Below are positions 33,569-41,940 of a stretch of 64,000 nt of DNA, piece by piece. The stretch comes from Corallococcus caeni. GTDB taxonomy: Bacteria; Myxococcota; Myxococcia; Myxococcales; Myxococcaceae. Under the pieces are notes generated by a model. The model ran no database searches and was not told the DNA's origin. It worked only from the letters and a program-made list of their open reading frames with translations. Every line of letters begins with the position of its first letter. The first letter of the stretch is position 1. The stretch is taken from the NCBI RefSeq assembly GCF_036245865.1, contig NZ_BTTW01000009.1, positions 248,001 through 312,000 of the forward strand, in the 5' to 3' direction. Both the position numbers and the translations under genes were made by a program.

Positions 33569-34603
33569 ATGTTCGAGGCGAAGCCGAAGGCCCACAGGCT
33601 GGGCTGGGCGGTGGTGGGCTGTGGCTGGGTGGCGAGGGACTACGTCATCCCGGCGCTCCAGGGCGCGAGCAACGCGCGGCTGGCGGCGCTGTGCGACGCG
33701 AACGCGGAGGCGCTGCTGCGCATCCCCGCGGACGACGTCGCCCGGTACACGGCGCTGGGGTCGGTGCTGGCGGACAAGGCCGTGGAGGCCGTCTACATCG
33801 CCACGCCCAACCACCTGCACGCGGCGATGACGGAGGCGTGCGCGGCGGCGGGCAAGCACGTGCTGTGTGAGAAGCCCATGGCCGTCACGCCCCGGGACGG
33901 CCTGCGCATGGTGTCCGCCTGCCAGCGCGCGGGCGTGCACTACGCCACCGCGTTCGACCAGCGCCACCACGCGGCGCACCGCAAGCTGCGCACGCTGGTG
34001 AAGGAGGGCGTGCTGGGCACCGTCACCCAGGCGCGCATCCACTACGCCTGCTGGCTGCCGGCGGACTGGACGCCGGACAACTGGCGCATCGACCCGGAGC
34101 AGGCCGGCGGCGGCGCGATGATCGACCTGGCGCCACACGGCCTGGACCTGCTGGAGGTGGTGCTGGGCGACGAGTGGGAGTCGCTCTCCGCCATGACGCA
34201 GCGGCGCGTGCACGCGTACGCCGTGGACGACGGCGCGGTGCTGATGGGCCAGTTCCGGAGCGGCACGCTGGGCCTGTTGCAGGTGGCCTACAACTGCCCG
34301 GACGCGTACCCCCGGCGCACGCTGGAGCTCATCGGCACGAAGGCGCGCGCGCTGGCGTACAAGACCATGGGCCAGACGCCCGGCGGCTCCCTGTCCCTCA
34401 CCGACGCGAGGACGGGCGAGGAGACGTGGATCCACCTGTCGCCGGAGGAGGACCGCAGCCCCTTCCTCAACCAGCTGGAGACCTTCTCCGCGTGCGTGCT
34501 GGAGGGCCGTCCGCAGCCGTACGCGCCGGAGCGCGACGTGCGGCTCGTGGGGCTGCTGACGCAGGCGACGCAGGACGGGAAGGCGTATCCGTCATGTCAC
34601 TGA
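33569..34603 (+). CDS. Gfo/Idh/MocA-family oxidoreductase (inositol-dehydrogenase-like)
   Basis: A 344-residue NAD(P)-dependent oxidoreductase. Rossmann motif VVGCGWVARDYVIPAL, the family's EKP motif as LCEKPMAV (catalytic Lys), and a C-terminal substrate domain with DLAPHGLDLLEVVLGD (His on the catalytic helix). The family oxidises or reduces hydroxyls of sugars and cyclitols; the ino1 neighbour makes an inositol substrate plausible. ATG 33569 is chosen because GACGAGG lies eight bases before it; a GTG at 33515 would overlap the preceding gene. Its stop is inside the start of the next gene (10-base overlap). Confidence 0.88.
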   Translation: MFEAKPKAHRLGWAVVGCGWVARDYVIPALQGASNARLAALCDANAEALLRIPADDVARYTALGSVLADKAVEAVYIATPNHLHAAMTEACAAAGKHVLCEKPMAVTPRDGLRMVSACQRAGVHYATAFDQRHHAAHRKLRTLVKEGVLGTVTQARIHYACWLPADWTPDNWRIDPEQAGGGAMIDLAPHGLDLLEVVLGDEWESLSAMTQRRVHAYAVDDGAVLMGQFRSGTLGLLQVAYNCPDAYPRRTLELIGTKARALAYKTMGQTPGGSLSLTDARTGEETWIHLSPEEDRSPFLNQLETFSACVLEGRPQPYAPERDVRLVGLLTQATQDGKAYPSCH

Positions 34604-35427
34604 CCCGCTACGCCTGCACCCACTGCGGCACGTGGCAGCCGGGCTTCCCGCGCGCGCAGCCCACGGGCTGCCCCACCTGCCTGGACGTGCGCAACGCGCT
34701 GCCGCGCGACGGCTGGGAGTTCCACACGACGGGCCAGGTGTCGGAGCGGCTCGCCACGCGCTGGGAGGAGACGCTGCCCGGCATCTGGGGCTTCTCCTGC
34801 ACGCCGCCCTTCGGCCTGGGCTCCACGGGGTGGCTCCTGCGCAGGCCGGAGGGCAACGTCGCCTTCGAGGGCGCGCCCTGGTACTCGCGGCCCGCGCTGG
34901 AGTTCATTGAAGTCCTGGGCGGCATCCAGGTGCTGTCCGCGTCGCACCCGCACGGCTTCGGGGCGCTGTGGCAGCTGCAGGAGCGCTTCGACCCGCTGCT
35001 CGTGCTGCACCGGGACGCCGTCCAGTACAGCAAGGCCTTCCGGGTGCGCTGGCCGGTGGACGACGAGCAGGAGCTGGCCAGGGACCTGACGCTGCACTGC
35101 GTGGGCGGCCACTACGAGGGCCAGACGGTGCTGTACGACGCGCGCACCCGCTCGCTGTTCTGCGGCGACGTGCTGAAGGTGGACCTGGACGCGCAGGGCA
35201 GGCCCACGGCGCTGTCGTGCCACAAGGGCTTCCACTACGCGATTCCGCTGAGCCACGGCGAGCTGCGCCGCTACCGCGCGGTGCTCAAGCAGCTCCCGTT
35301 CGAGAACGTCTTCACCCCGTTCGAGTTCGCCCGCGGCGTCACCCGCGAGCACGCGCTGGCGCTGTTCGACCGGCTGCTCGCGGGCATGCCGCACACCCGT
35401 CCCCTGCCCTTGGAGGAACTGTCATGA
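34594..35427 (+). CDS. Zinc-ribbon plus metallo-beta-lactamase-fold protein
   Basis: A 277-residue protein. Residues 7-30 form a rubredoxin-like ribbon (CTHCGTWQPGF, then GCPTC). The rest follows the MBL fold: GSTGWLLRRPEGNVAFEGAP, SASHPHGFGALWQL at the place of the HxHxDH motif, TLHCVGGHYEGQTVLYD and LFCGDVLKVDLD. The first metal motif has His-Pro-His but lacks the Asp-His pair, so only one metal or an altered site is likely. Genes overlap on both sides (10 bases before, ATGA after). In thiol pathways MBL-fold enzymes act as hydrolases or dioxygenases on thiol adducts; whether this one does is unknown. Confidence 0.75.
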   Translation: MSLTRYACTHCGTWQPGFPRAQPTGCPTCLDVRNALPRDGWEFHTTGQVSERLATRWEETLPGIWGFSCTPPFGLGSTGWLLRRPEGNVAFEGAPWYSRPALEFIEVLGGIQVLSASHPHGFGALWQLQERFDPLLVLHRDAVQYSKAFRVRWPVDDEQELARDLTLHCVGGHYEGQTVLYDARTRSLFCGDVLKVDLDAQGRPTALSCHKGFHYAIPLSHGELRRYRAVLKQLPFENVFTPFEFARGVTREHALALFDRLLAGMPHTRPLPLEELS

Positions 35428-36899
35428 CCATTGCCCGAGCCCTGGATGCCTACCACCGCGCCGTGTCCACCGGCGCCCTGCAGATGTTCCGCATCGACCC
35501 CATCGACCGGCTGGGAATTCCCGTGGCCTCCGCCAGCCTGCGGCTGGGTGACGGTCCCGGCGCGGTGCTGCACGGCAACGGCTACGGCCGCACGGACGAA
35601 GAGGCGCGCGTGGGCGCGCTGGGCGAGCTGGTGGAGGAGACCTTCTGTGAGTACGCGATGAAGGTGATGCCGCGCGTGCACGGAAGCTACACGGCGCTGG
35701 TGCGCGCGAGGGGACCCACGGCGGTGGCGGATCCGCTCACGCTGGGGCTGCCCGCGGGCAGCCCGTACACGCCCGACATGCCGCTGGTCTGGGTGGAGGT
35801 GCAGCGGCTGGCCACCGGGGAGCGGGTGCTGGTGCCGGAGGAGTACGTCGCCATCCACCCCGGGCAGTTGCAGGGGCGCGCGCCGCTCATCACGCCCATC
35901 ACCAACGGCCAGGGCGCGGGGCTGACGCGGCCCCAGGCGCTGGCGCACGGCCTGCTGGAGCTGCTCCAGCGCGACGGCAACGGCCTCATGTACCGCGCCA
36001 TGGACCAGGGCGTGGTGCTGGACCTGGAGGGCGCGGACCTGGCGCCGGACGTGCGCGAGCTGATGGAGCGCTACCGGCGCGCGGGCGTGGAGGTGATGGC
36101 GAAGCTGGCCAGCACGGACTTCGGCATGGTGAACCTGTACGTGGTGGGCCGCGACCTGTCCGTGGGGGACCAGCCCCTGATGGTGACGGCGTGCGGTGAG
36201 GCGGCCGACCCCGACCGGGACCGCGCGCTGCGCAAGGCGCTGCTGGAGTACGCCTGCTCGCGCGCGCGCAAGGCCTTCATGCACGGGCCGCTGAGCCACG
36301 TGGCCCGGGTCGCGACGCCGGAATACATGGAGCGCTTCGTGCCGCAGGTGGACCTGGACGCGGAGGAGCCGCGCGCGCTGAACGCGATGGTGGAGTGGGC
36401 GCGGATGCCGGCCGCGGCGCTGCGCGAACTGACGGCGTGCACGCTGATGGTCCGCCAGAAGGTGCGCTTCGAGGACCTGCCCCGCTCGCCCGTGGTGGAG
36501 GACCCGTCGCTGCGGTGCGACCACGTGGTGCGGCAGCTGCACGCGGCGGGCTTCGACATCCTGCTCGCGGACCTGTCGCCGCCGGGCCGCCAGGTGCACG
36601 TGGTGAAGGCGCTGGTGCCGGGCCTGGAGGTGGAGACGATGACGTACTACCGCGTGGGCGAGCGCAACGTGGCGCGGCTGCTGGAGCGCAGGGACCCGCT
36701 GGTGGGCCTCGGGGCGCCGCCGGCGGGAGCGCAGCCGGTGCGGCTGACGCCGGAGGCCGAGGAGCGGCTGGGCGGGCCGGTCTGGTTCAACGTGCGGCTG
36801 GCGGAGGCGCGCGTGGGGCGGCTGTACGCGCTCTACCGGGAGCCGGACCGCCACGCGGTGCCGAAGGTGCTCGCCAGCCGTCGCTTCGGGGGGCAGTGA
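35424..36899 (+). CDS. YcaO-family ATP-dependent enzyme
   Basis: A 491-residue YcaO protein. ATP/Mg-binding landmarks are present: EEARVGALGELVEETFCEYA, the G-x-G-x(n)-ALxHxLLELxxRDG segment (NGQGAGLTRPQALAHGLLEL followed by LQRDGNGLMYRA) and RALRKALLEYACSRARKAF. YcaO enzymes activate an amide with ATP, usually to make azolines or thioamides in peptides. No precursor peptide, E1-like partner or flavin dehydrogenase gene is adjacent, so a standalone role on a small molecule is suggested. It might join or activate an amino acid or thio-group on the inositol-sugar core. ATGA overlap with the previous gene. Confidence 0.88.
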   Translation: MTIARALDAYHRAVSTGALQMFRIDPIDRLGIPVASASLRLGDGPGAVLHGNGYGRTDEEARVGALGELVEETFCEYAMKVMPRVHGSYTALVRARGPTAVADPLTLGLPAGSPYTPDMPLVWVEVQRLATGERVLVPEEYVAIHPGQLQGRAPLITPITNGQGAGLTRPQALAHGLLELLQRDGNGLMYRAMDQGVVLDLEGADLAPDVRELMERYRRAGVEVMAKLASTDFGMVNLYVVGRDLSVGDQPLMVTACGEAADPDRDRALRKALLEYACSRARKAFMHGPLSHVARVATPEYMERFVPQVDLDAEEPRALNAMVEWARMPAAALRELTACTLMVRQKVRFEDLPRSPVVEDPSLRCDHVVRQLHAAGFDILLADLSPPGRQVHVVKALVPGLEVETMTYYRVGERNVARLLERRDPLVGLGAPPAGAQPVRLTPEAEERLGGPVWFNVRLAEARVGRLYALYREPDRHAVPKVLASRRFGGQ

Positions 36900-36902
36900 G
36901 CC

Positions 36903-37754
36903 ATGGCGCTGCGCTTCGCGTACAACACCAACGGCGTGTCGAATCATCGCTTCGAGGACGCGCTCGGCCTCATCGCGGACAGCGGCTACGACGGCGTGGC
37001 CCTGACGCTGGACCACCACCACTTCGACCCGTTCGCGCCGGACTTCGAGCGGCGCACGGAGCAGCTGGCCACGCGGCTGGAGCGGCTGGGCCTGGGGCTG
37101 GTGGTGGAGACGGGGGCGCGCTTCCTCCTGGACCCACGCCAGAAGCACGAGCCCACGCTCATCACCCCGGACGCGCAAGGGCGTGCGCGGCGGCTGGAGT
37201 TCCTGAAGCGCGCGGTGGACGTGTGCGCGACGTGCCGGGGCGAAGCGGTGTCCTTCTGGGCGGGCGTGCCCCGCCCGGGCGTGACGGAGCAGGCCGCGTG
37301 GCCCTGGCTGGTGGACGGGGTGGCGCGGCTCTCCGAGTACGCGGCGGCGCACAACGTGGTGCTGGCGGTGGAGCCGGAGCCGGGGATGCTGGTGGAGACG
37401 GTGGACGGCTGGCGCCAGTTGCAGGCGCGGGTGCCCGGGGTGCGGTTGGCATTGGACGTGGGGCACCTGCTGGTGACGCAGGAGCGGACGCCCGCGCAGG
37501 CGGTGCGCGAGTTCGCGCAGGTGCTGGGCACGGTGGCGCTGGAGGACATGAAGCGCGGCGTGCATGAGCACCTGCCGTTTGGTGAGGGGGACGTGGACGT
37601 ACCGTCGGTCCTGCGCGAGCTGACGCGAGCGGGCTGGGACCGGCTGGTGTGCGTGGAGCTGTCCCGGGACGCGCACCGGGCGCACGAGCTGGTGCCACAG
37701 GCATTGGAGTGGCTGAGGGAGCGCCTGCCGACGGGCGCGGAGGTGGCGGCGTGA
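36903..37754 (+). CDS. Sugar-phosphate isomerase/epimerase-like TIM barrel (IolE/IolI type)
   Basis: A 283-residue xylose-isomerase/AP-endonuclease-2 family barrel. The metal ligands are recognisable: VLAVEPEPGMLVET (Glu), LALDVGHLLV (Asp, His) and VCVELSRDAH (Glu). Members interconvert keto-sugars or keto-inositols (IolE dehydratase, IolI isomerase) and would fit a partner of the Gfo/Idh enzyme. It starts 3 bases after the YcaO stop, and its TGA overlaps the GTG of the glycosyltransferase. EboE is another branch of this fold, but no other ebo genes are present. Confidence 0.85.
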   Translation: MALRFAYNTNGVSNHRFEDALGLIADSGYDGVALTLDHHHFDPFAPDFERRTEQLATRLERLGLGLVVETGARFLLDPRQKHEPTLITPDAQGRARRLEFLKRAVDVCATCRGEAVSFWAGVPRPGVTEQAAWPWLVDGVARLSEYAAAHNVVLAVEPEPGMLVETVDGWRQLQARVPGVRLALDVGHLLVTQERTPAQAVREFAQVLGTVALEDMKRGVHEHLPFGEGDVDVPSVLRELTRAGWDRLVCVELSRDAHRAHELVPQALEWLRERLPTGAEVAA

Positions 37755-39037
37755 ACAGCGTGAACGGGCTGCGGATCTGCTTCATCTCCCGGCGCTTCTT
37801 CCCGGCCATCTCCGGGATGAGCGTCTATGCGCTGAACCTGGTGCGGGAGCTGGTGGCGTGCGGGCACGCCGTGACGATGGTGAGCCAGTACCGCAACGAC
37901 CCGGCGGGCATGGCGGTGTACGGGGGCGGGCCACCGCCAGGGATTCCGGGCGCGCACGTGCTGGGCTGCGAGTCGGTGGGCGAGCAGCGCATCAACCAGG
38001 GCCAGCCGGCGAGCTTCGAGCACGACCTGGAGGTGATGGTGGACACGGTGGTGCGCGAGCACCGGCGCCGCCCGTTCGACCTCATCCACGCGCAGTACGG
38101 CTATCCGTGTGGCCTGGCGGCGCTGGAGGCGTCGAGGCGGCTGGGCCTGCCCAACGTCGTCTCCATCCAGGGAGGGGACGGGCACTGGGTGGGGACGTGC
38201 TGCGGCACGCACAAGCAGGCGATGCTCGCGGTGCTGGGCCACGCGGGGGCGCTGCTGATTGGCAGCAGGAGCTTCGCGGAGGAGGTGAGCGGACATCACG
38301 GGACGCCGCTGGAGCGGTTCACCATCGTCCCCGGCGCCACGGACACGCAGCGCTTCCATCCCAGGGATGAATCGGCGCTGGGTGGGACGCGGGACGTGCC
38401 GGTGTGGCTGTACCACGGCCGGGTGGACGCTCGGAAAGGCGTGATGGAGCTGCTGGACGCCGTGCGGCGGCTGGTGGCGGACGGGCGGACGTTCCGGCTG
38501 CGCGTGTCTGGGATTGGACCGGACGTGGAGGCGGTGCGCGCGAGGGTGGAGGCGGAAGGGCTCCAGCGCGTGGTGGAGCTGACGGGGGTGTCCACCTACG
38601 CGGAGGCGCCGGACCTGTACCGGAGCGGGGACCTGTTCGTGTCGCCCACGTATTCGGAGGGGTTCTCCAACACGTTGCTGGAGGCGATGGCGTCCGGGCT
38701 GCCCATCGTGTCGACGCGGGCGGTGGGCGTGGTGGACTGCCTGGAGGACGGGCGGGACGGGCTGCTGGTGCCGCCGAAGGACAGCGCCGCATTGGCGGAG
38801 GCGATGGGCCGGCTGATGGACGACGCGCCGTTGCGCAAGCGGCTGGCGGCCACGGCGCTGCGCGAGGTGCGGGAGCTGTACTCCTGGCGGGCGGTGGGGC
38901 GGAGGATTCAAGGCGTGTACACGGAGCTGACAGGCACGCGGCCGGACACGCGGTGGACGCACCTGTATGACCCGGCGACGACGCAGGAGCGCGCGGATCC
39001 GGCGTGCCGGTTCCGGGCGGCGCCGCACCTGCTATGA
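37751..39037 (+). CDS. GT4 glycosyltransferase, MshA-like in context
   Basis: A 428-residue GT-B enzyme starting at GTG 37751 (GTGA overlap). N-domain: FFPAISGMSVYALNLVRELV. Donor domain: IVPGATDTQRFHPRD, VWLYHGRVDARKGVMELLDA, and EGFSNTLLEAMASGLPIVST (E-x7-E). It has an unusual Cys pair (GTCCGTHKQAM) about residue 150. MshA, the mycothiol enzyme joining GlcNAc to inositol 3-phosphate, belongs to this family; with ino1 at the front and PIG-L at the end of the operon, a similar reaction is the best guess. Sequence alone does not fix donor or acceptor. Confidence 0.83.
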   Translation: MNSVNGLRICFISRRFFPAISGMSVYALNLVRELVACGHAVTMVSQYRNDPAGMAVYGGGPPPGIPGAHVLGCESVGEQRINQGQPASFEHDLEVMVDTVVREHRRRPFDLIHAQYGYPCGLAALEASRRLGLPNVVSIQGGDGHWVGTCCGTHKQAMLAVLGHAGALLIGSRSFAEEVSGHHGTPLERFTIVPGATDTQRFHPRDESALGGTRDVPVWLYHGRVDARKGVMELLDAVRRLVADGRTFRLRVSGIGPDVEAVRARVEAEGLQRVVELTGVSTYAEAPDLYRSGDLFVSPTYSEGFSNTLLEAMASGLPIVSTRAVGVVDCLEDGRDGLLVPPKDSAALAEAMGRLMDDAPLRKRLAATALREVRELYSWRAVGRRIQGVYTELTGTRPDTRWTHLYDPATTQERADPACRFRAAPHLL

Positions 39038-39792
39038 GCACGGCCCTGTTCGTGTCGCCGCACCTGGACGACGTGGCCTTCTCCTGTGGTGGCACGCTGG
39101 CGGCATTGAAGGCGAAGGGGTGGACGGTGGGGCTCGTCACCGTCTTCACGCGGTCGGTGCCGGAGCCGAAGGGCTTCGCGCTGCAATGCCAGACATCGAA
39201 GGGGCTGGGGCCGGACGTGGACTACATGGCCCTGAGGCGCAAGGAGGACCGCGCCTTCGCGGCCTGCATGGGCGTGGACCACCTGAGCTGGGGGGACCTG
39301 GAGGAAGCGCCGCACCGGGGCTACGGGAGCCCGGAGGCCTTGTTCCAGCCGCCGCGACCCGATGACGTCATCGAAGCGAAGGTGGCGGCCTGTCTGAAGC
39401 CGGTGTTGCGGGAGCTGAAGCCGGATCGGGTGTTCGTGCCCCAGGCCCTGGGAAGCCACGTGGACCACGTGCAGGTGGTGCGAGCCGTGAAGGAGCTGGG
39501 CCTCCCCGCGAACCGCGTCCTCTACTACCGGGACACGCCCTACGCGGTGCGCGACCCCAGGGCCCATCCGGACGCGGCCGTGCCCCAGGGCCTGCGCCCA
39601 TGGGCGGTGGACATCACGGAGCACCTGGCGAAGAAGGTGGAGGGCTGCGTCCGCTACGGCACGCAGCTGGCATTCCAGTTCGGCGGAGTGGACGGCCTGG
39701 CACGGACGCTCACGGCGTTTCACCGGATGGAAGCACAGGCCCAGGGTCAGGCAGGAGCGGCGGAGGTGTTCCTGGCGGACGGGGTCAGCTGA
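39034..39792 (+). CDS. PIG-L/LmbE-family N-deacetylase, MshB-like in context
   Basis: A 252-residue zinc deacetylase. The metal and catalytic motif is FVSPHLDDVAFSCGG (His, Asp, Asp), with the third ligand in QALGSHVDHVQVVRA. This family includes MshB and BshB, which remove acetate from GlcNAc-inositol and GlcNAc-malate. The start overlaps the glycosyltransferase stop by ATGA, so glycosyl transfer and deacetylation are coupled in synthesis. It is the last gene of the operon; its stop overlaps the stop of the immunity gene on the other strand by eight bases. Confidence 0.88.
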   Translation: MSTALFVSPHLDDVAFSCGGTLAALKAKGWTVGLVTVFTRSVPEPKGFALQCQTSKGLGPDVDYMALRRKEDRAFAACMGVDHLSWGDLEEAPHRGYGSPEALFQPPRPDDVIEAKVAACLKPVLRELKPDRVFVPQALGSHVDHVQVVRAVKELGLPANRVLYYRDTPYAVRDPRAHPDAAVPQGLRPWAVDITEHLAKKVEGCVRYGTQLAFQFGGVDGLARTLTAFHRMEAQAQGQAGAAEVFLADGVS

Positions 39793-40516
39793 GGGACCAC
39801 AGGGAAGTCAGCAGACCCGCTGCATCGAGCAGCTGGTGCACCTCCGTGGCCAGCCGGACGTGTTCCGGGTTCGTCACCGTGAACCGTTCCTCCGTGAGGA
39901 TGACCAGGGTTCCCAGCGCACCCACGGGTTCCACGCGCACGGGAGCAGGGAGCGGTGGGAGGGTCCCTCTCTGGCGGGAGAAGTAGGTCATCCAGCCCAG
40001 GAAGGTGCCTGGTGCCCCCGAAGCAGACGCCTGATCCCGGTACTGCTCGGATGCAACGACTCCCCAGTCAGGCTCCCAACTATGAACCAAGGCACGGAGC
40101 AACTCGGCCAAGACAGGTGCAACCATGACGCGTCCAGCCACTTCGCCTTGAGCAGGAAGACTGATCACACAGTTTGCAGTCGGCTGGGCATCCGCGGAGC
40201 CGCAGTAGCCACCGACCCCGGTTGTTTCGTCCTCGTGTGGGCCTGTCCAGAGCCAATAGCGAAAGGCATCGCCAATCCGGTTCTTCTTCCGAGCGAACAA
40301 CTGCAGGAAGGATTCACGGTCTGTCTGAAATGTGCGTGAGCGCGCTGCTTCGAACGTCCATCCGGTTTCGTGCCACTGACGCCACGAAGGTTCAATGCGG
40401 CCCAGACTGTCGAACAGCGCTTCCGCTCGGCGGGCGCAAGACTCAGCGTCCTCATGTCGCCCGGGCCAGTAGGTCCCCAGGTAGTAGCTGTCCGTCATGC
40501 GGTCCGTGGTGGTCAT
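39785..40516 (-). CDS. Imm52-like immunity protein
   Basis: A 243-residue cytosolic protein. The start MTDSYYLGTYWPGRHEDAES (after a short MTTTDR extension) followed by CARRAEALFDSL is characteristic of Imm52-type immunity proteins of myxobacterial polymorphic toxins. Its ATG overlaps the toxin stop (ATGA), so the antidote is made with the toxin. The gene is visibly less GC-rich and uses more A/T third positions than its neighbours. It should bind and block the Tox-REase-5 domain encoded just upstream. A second ATG at 40498 is an alternative start. Confidence 0.78.
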   Translation of the reverse strand: MTTTDRMTDSYYLGTYWPGRHEDAESCARRAEALFDSLGRIEPSWRQWHETGWTFEAARSRTFQTDRESFLQLFARKKNRIGDAFRYWLWTGPHEDETTGVGGYCGSADAQPTANCVISLPAQGEVAGRVMVAPVLAELLRALVHSWEPDWGVVASEQYRDQASASGAPGTFLGWMTYFSRQRGTLPPLPAPVRVEPVGALGTLVILTEERFTVTNPEHVRLATEVHQLLDAAGLLTSLWSLS

Positions 40517-41862
40517 TGAGCGGGAGGGATGAAGCGTACTTCCACATTAACGCCTCGGAGCCTGAACAGCGCACGCAAGGCGTCCGCGAACCGCTCCTCC
40601 GCGACCACCCAGCGAACGCGTACACCTCCAGAGACCCTGAGCTGGCGCTCAGCCTGCTCGACCAGAGGATCAGCTCCCTGAAAGAAGTTTTTTGCCTTCA
40701 GGTCGGCACCAAAGAACTGCTCGTAACCAGGGCCCTTGGCCTCCAGCAGAACGCTCTCCTCCGAGTCGAAGCCGTCGAAGTCGACATCCTGGTCCCCCCG
40801 CTTGACCCGATACGCGGAGCCCTTCGGCGCTCCCGTCACCTGGGCTTGATAGTCGCGGGCCCGGTCGGACATCGACTCATTCACCTGCACCCATTTGCCC
40901 GGGCCTCCTGGACTGCTCGGAGGCGGTGGGCCCACCGTGACCATGGCCACCGCCGTGGACGCGAGCGTCACCTCCACCACTCCGCCCACCACCGCCACGG
41001 AGCTCACGTCCCGCACGAGTGCCACGTTGAAGCCCGCCTGCGCCGTGCCCAGCCGCACCGCGTCCGGGAAGCCCGGCATCAACGTCAGCGCCGACGACAG
41101 TCCCACCGTCACGCCGTGACTCACCAGCACCGTCACCGCGAGCACGAAGACACGCGCCACGTCTGGCCCCAGCGCTTGCGCGAAGACTTCCGCCGCCTCC
41201 TCCAGCTCCTGGAACGTCCGCGCCCGGTCCGTCGCCGCCTTCAGCGCACCGCACGCCCGCACCACCGCGAGGAACGACTGCACCCCCACGTACGCCAGGA
41301 ACACGGCGGCAATCACCGCGGCGGCCTTCGTAAACACGGGCTCCGGCGCCGCCGCCAGCACCACCCAGGAGGCAATCGCTCCCGATACCACGGACACGAA
41401 GAACGCCGGGTTCAGCGTGTCCTCCAGCGCGTCCCCAATGCTCGCGCGCAGTGGGTCCAACGACATGCCCACCGCGAGCGTCAGCCGGTCCAGTTCGCCG
41501 AAGCCCGCGCCGTCCTCCAGCAGGGACAGACAATCCCCCGGTGCCTCATGCGCCCGGCACCACCGCCCGTACCGCTCCCGCAGCATGAACCCGAGCCCCC
41601 GGTCCAGCTCCGCGCCCTTCCTGGCGACCGCGCGCACCACCCTCGGTGACCGCACTGTCAGCGGCACGTCCAGCACCAGCCGCGTCAGCGCCTCCTCGAA
41701 CTCCCGAGCGCTGACCGGCACCCGCCGGTCCCACGTCGCAGGGACATACGTCCGCGTCTCCCGCTCCGTGCGCAGCCGCACCGTGGGTCCGCTGGCGCAC
41801 CCCACCCAGAACACCAGCAACAGCGGCCAGCAAACAGTCCGACTCCACGGTTTCGCATCCAA
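40513..41862 (-). CDS. Lipoprotein toxin with C-terminal Tox-REase-5 nuclease domain
   Basis: About 449 residues. A lipoprotein leader ends at LLLVFWVGC. TTG 41862 is chosen because GGAG lies six bases before it and the n-region is short; GTG 41892 is in frame but has no Shine-Dalgarno at the right distance. The middle has two hydrophobic stretches (around 155-230) like a membrane-crossing delivery region. The C-terminal 130 residues match Tox-REase-5: GAPKGSAYRVKRG, VDFDGFDSEESVLLEAKGPG, with Asp, Glu and the E-x-K nuclease core. It should cut nucleic acid of a target cell. GC content falls toward this toxin domain, suggesting the C-terminus was swapped in with its immunity gene. Confidence 0.8.
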   Translation of the reverse strand: MDAKPWSRTVCWPLLLVFWVGCASGPTVRLRTERETRTYVPATWDRRVPVSAREFEEALTRLVLDVPLTVRSPRVVRAVARKGAELDRGLGFMLRERYGRWCRAHEAPGDCLSLLEDGAGFGELDRLTLAVGMSLDPLRASIGDALEDTLNPAFFVSVVSGAIASWVVLAAAPEPVFTKAAAVIAAVFLAYVGVQSFLAVVRACGALKAATDRARTFQELEEAAEVFAQALGPDVARVFVLAVTVLVSHGVTVGLSSALTLMPGFPDAVRLGTAQAGFNVALVRDVSSVAVVGGVVEVTLASTAVAMVTVGPPPPSSPGGPGKWVQVNESMSDRARDYQAQVTGAPKGSAYRVKRGDQDVDFDGFDSEESVLLEAKGPGYEQFFGADLKAKNFFQGADPLVEQAERQLRVSGGVRVRWVVAEERFADALRALFRLRGVNVEVRFIPPAQ

Positions 41863-41940
41863 ACCCGTCTCCAGTCCACGGCGTAACGTCACCCTGCTAG
41901 GCTTGCTATTCCTCAAATGCCAACAAGGCAGGGAGTGACA

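Noticed and set aside
34594-36899. Azole/thioamide RiPP cluster
   Set aside because: YcaO is present but precursor peptide, E1-like, TfuA and dehydrogenase genes were not found nearby.
31362-39792. ebo gene cluster
   Set aside because: Only the TIM barrel resembles EboE; no UbiA, TatD or dehydroquinate-synthase-like genes are present.
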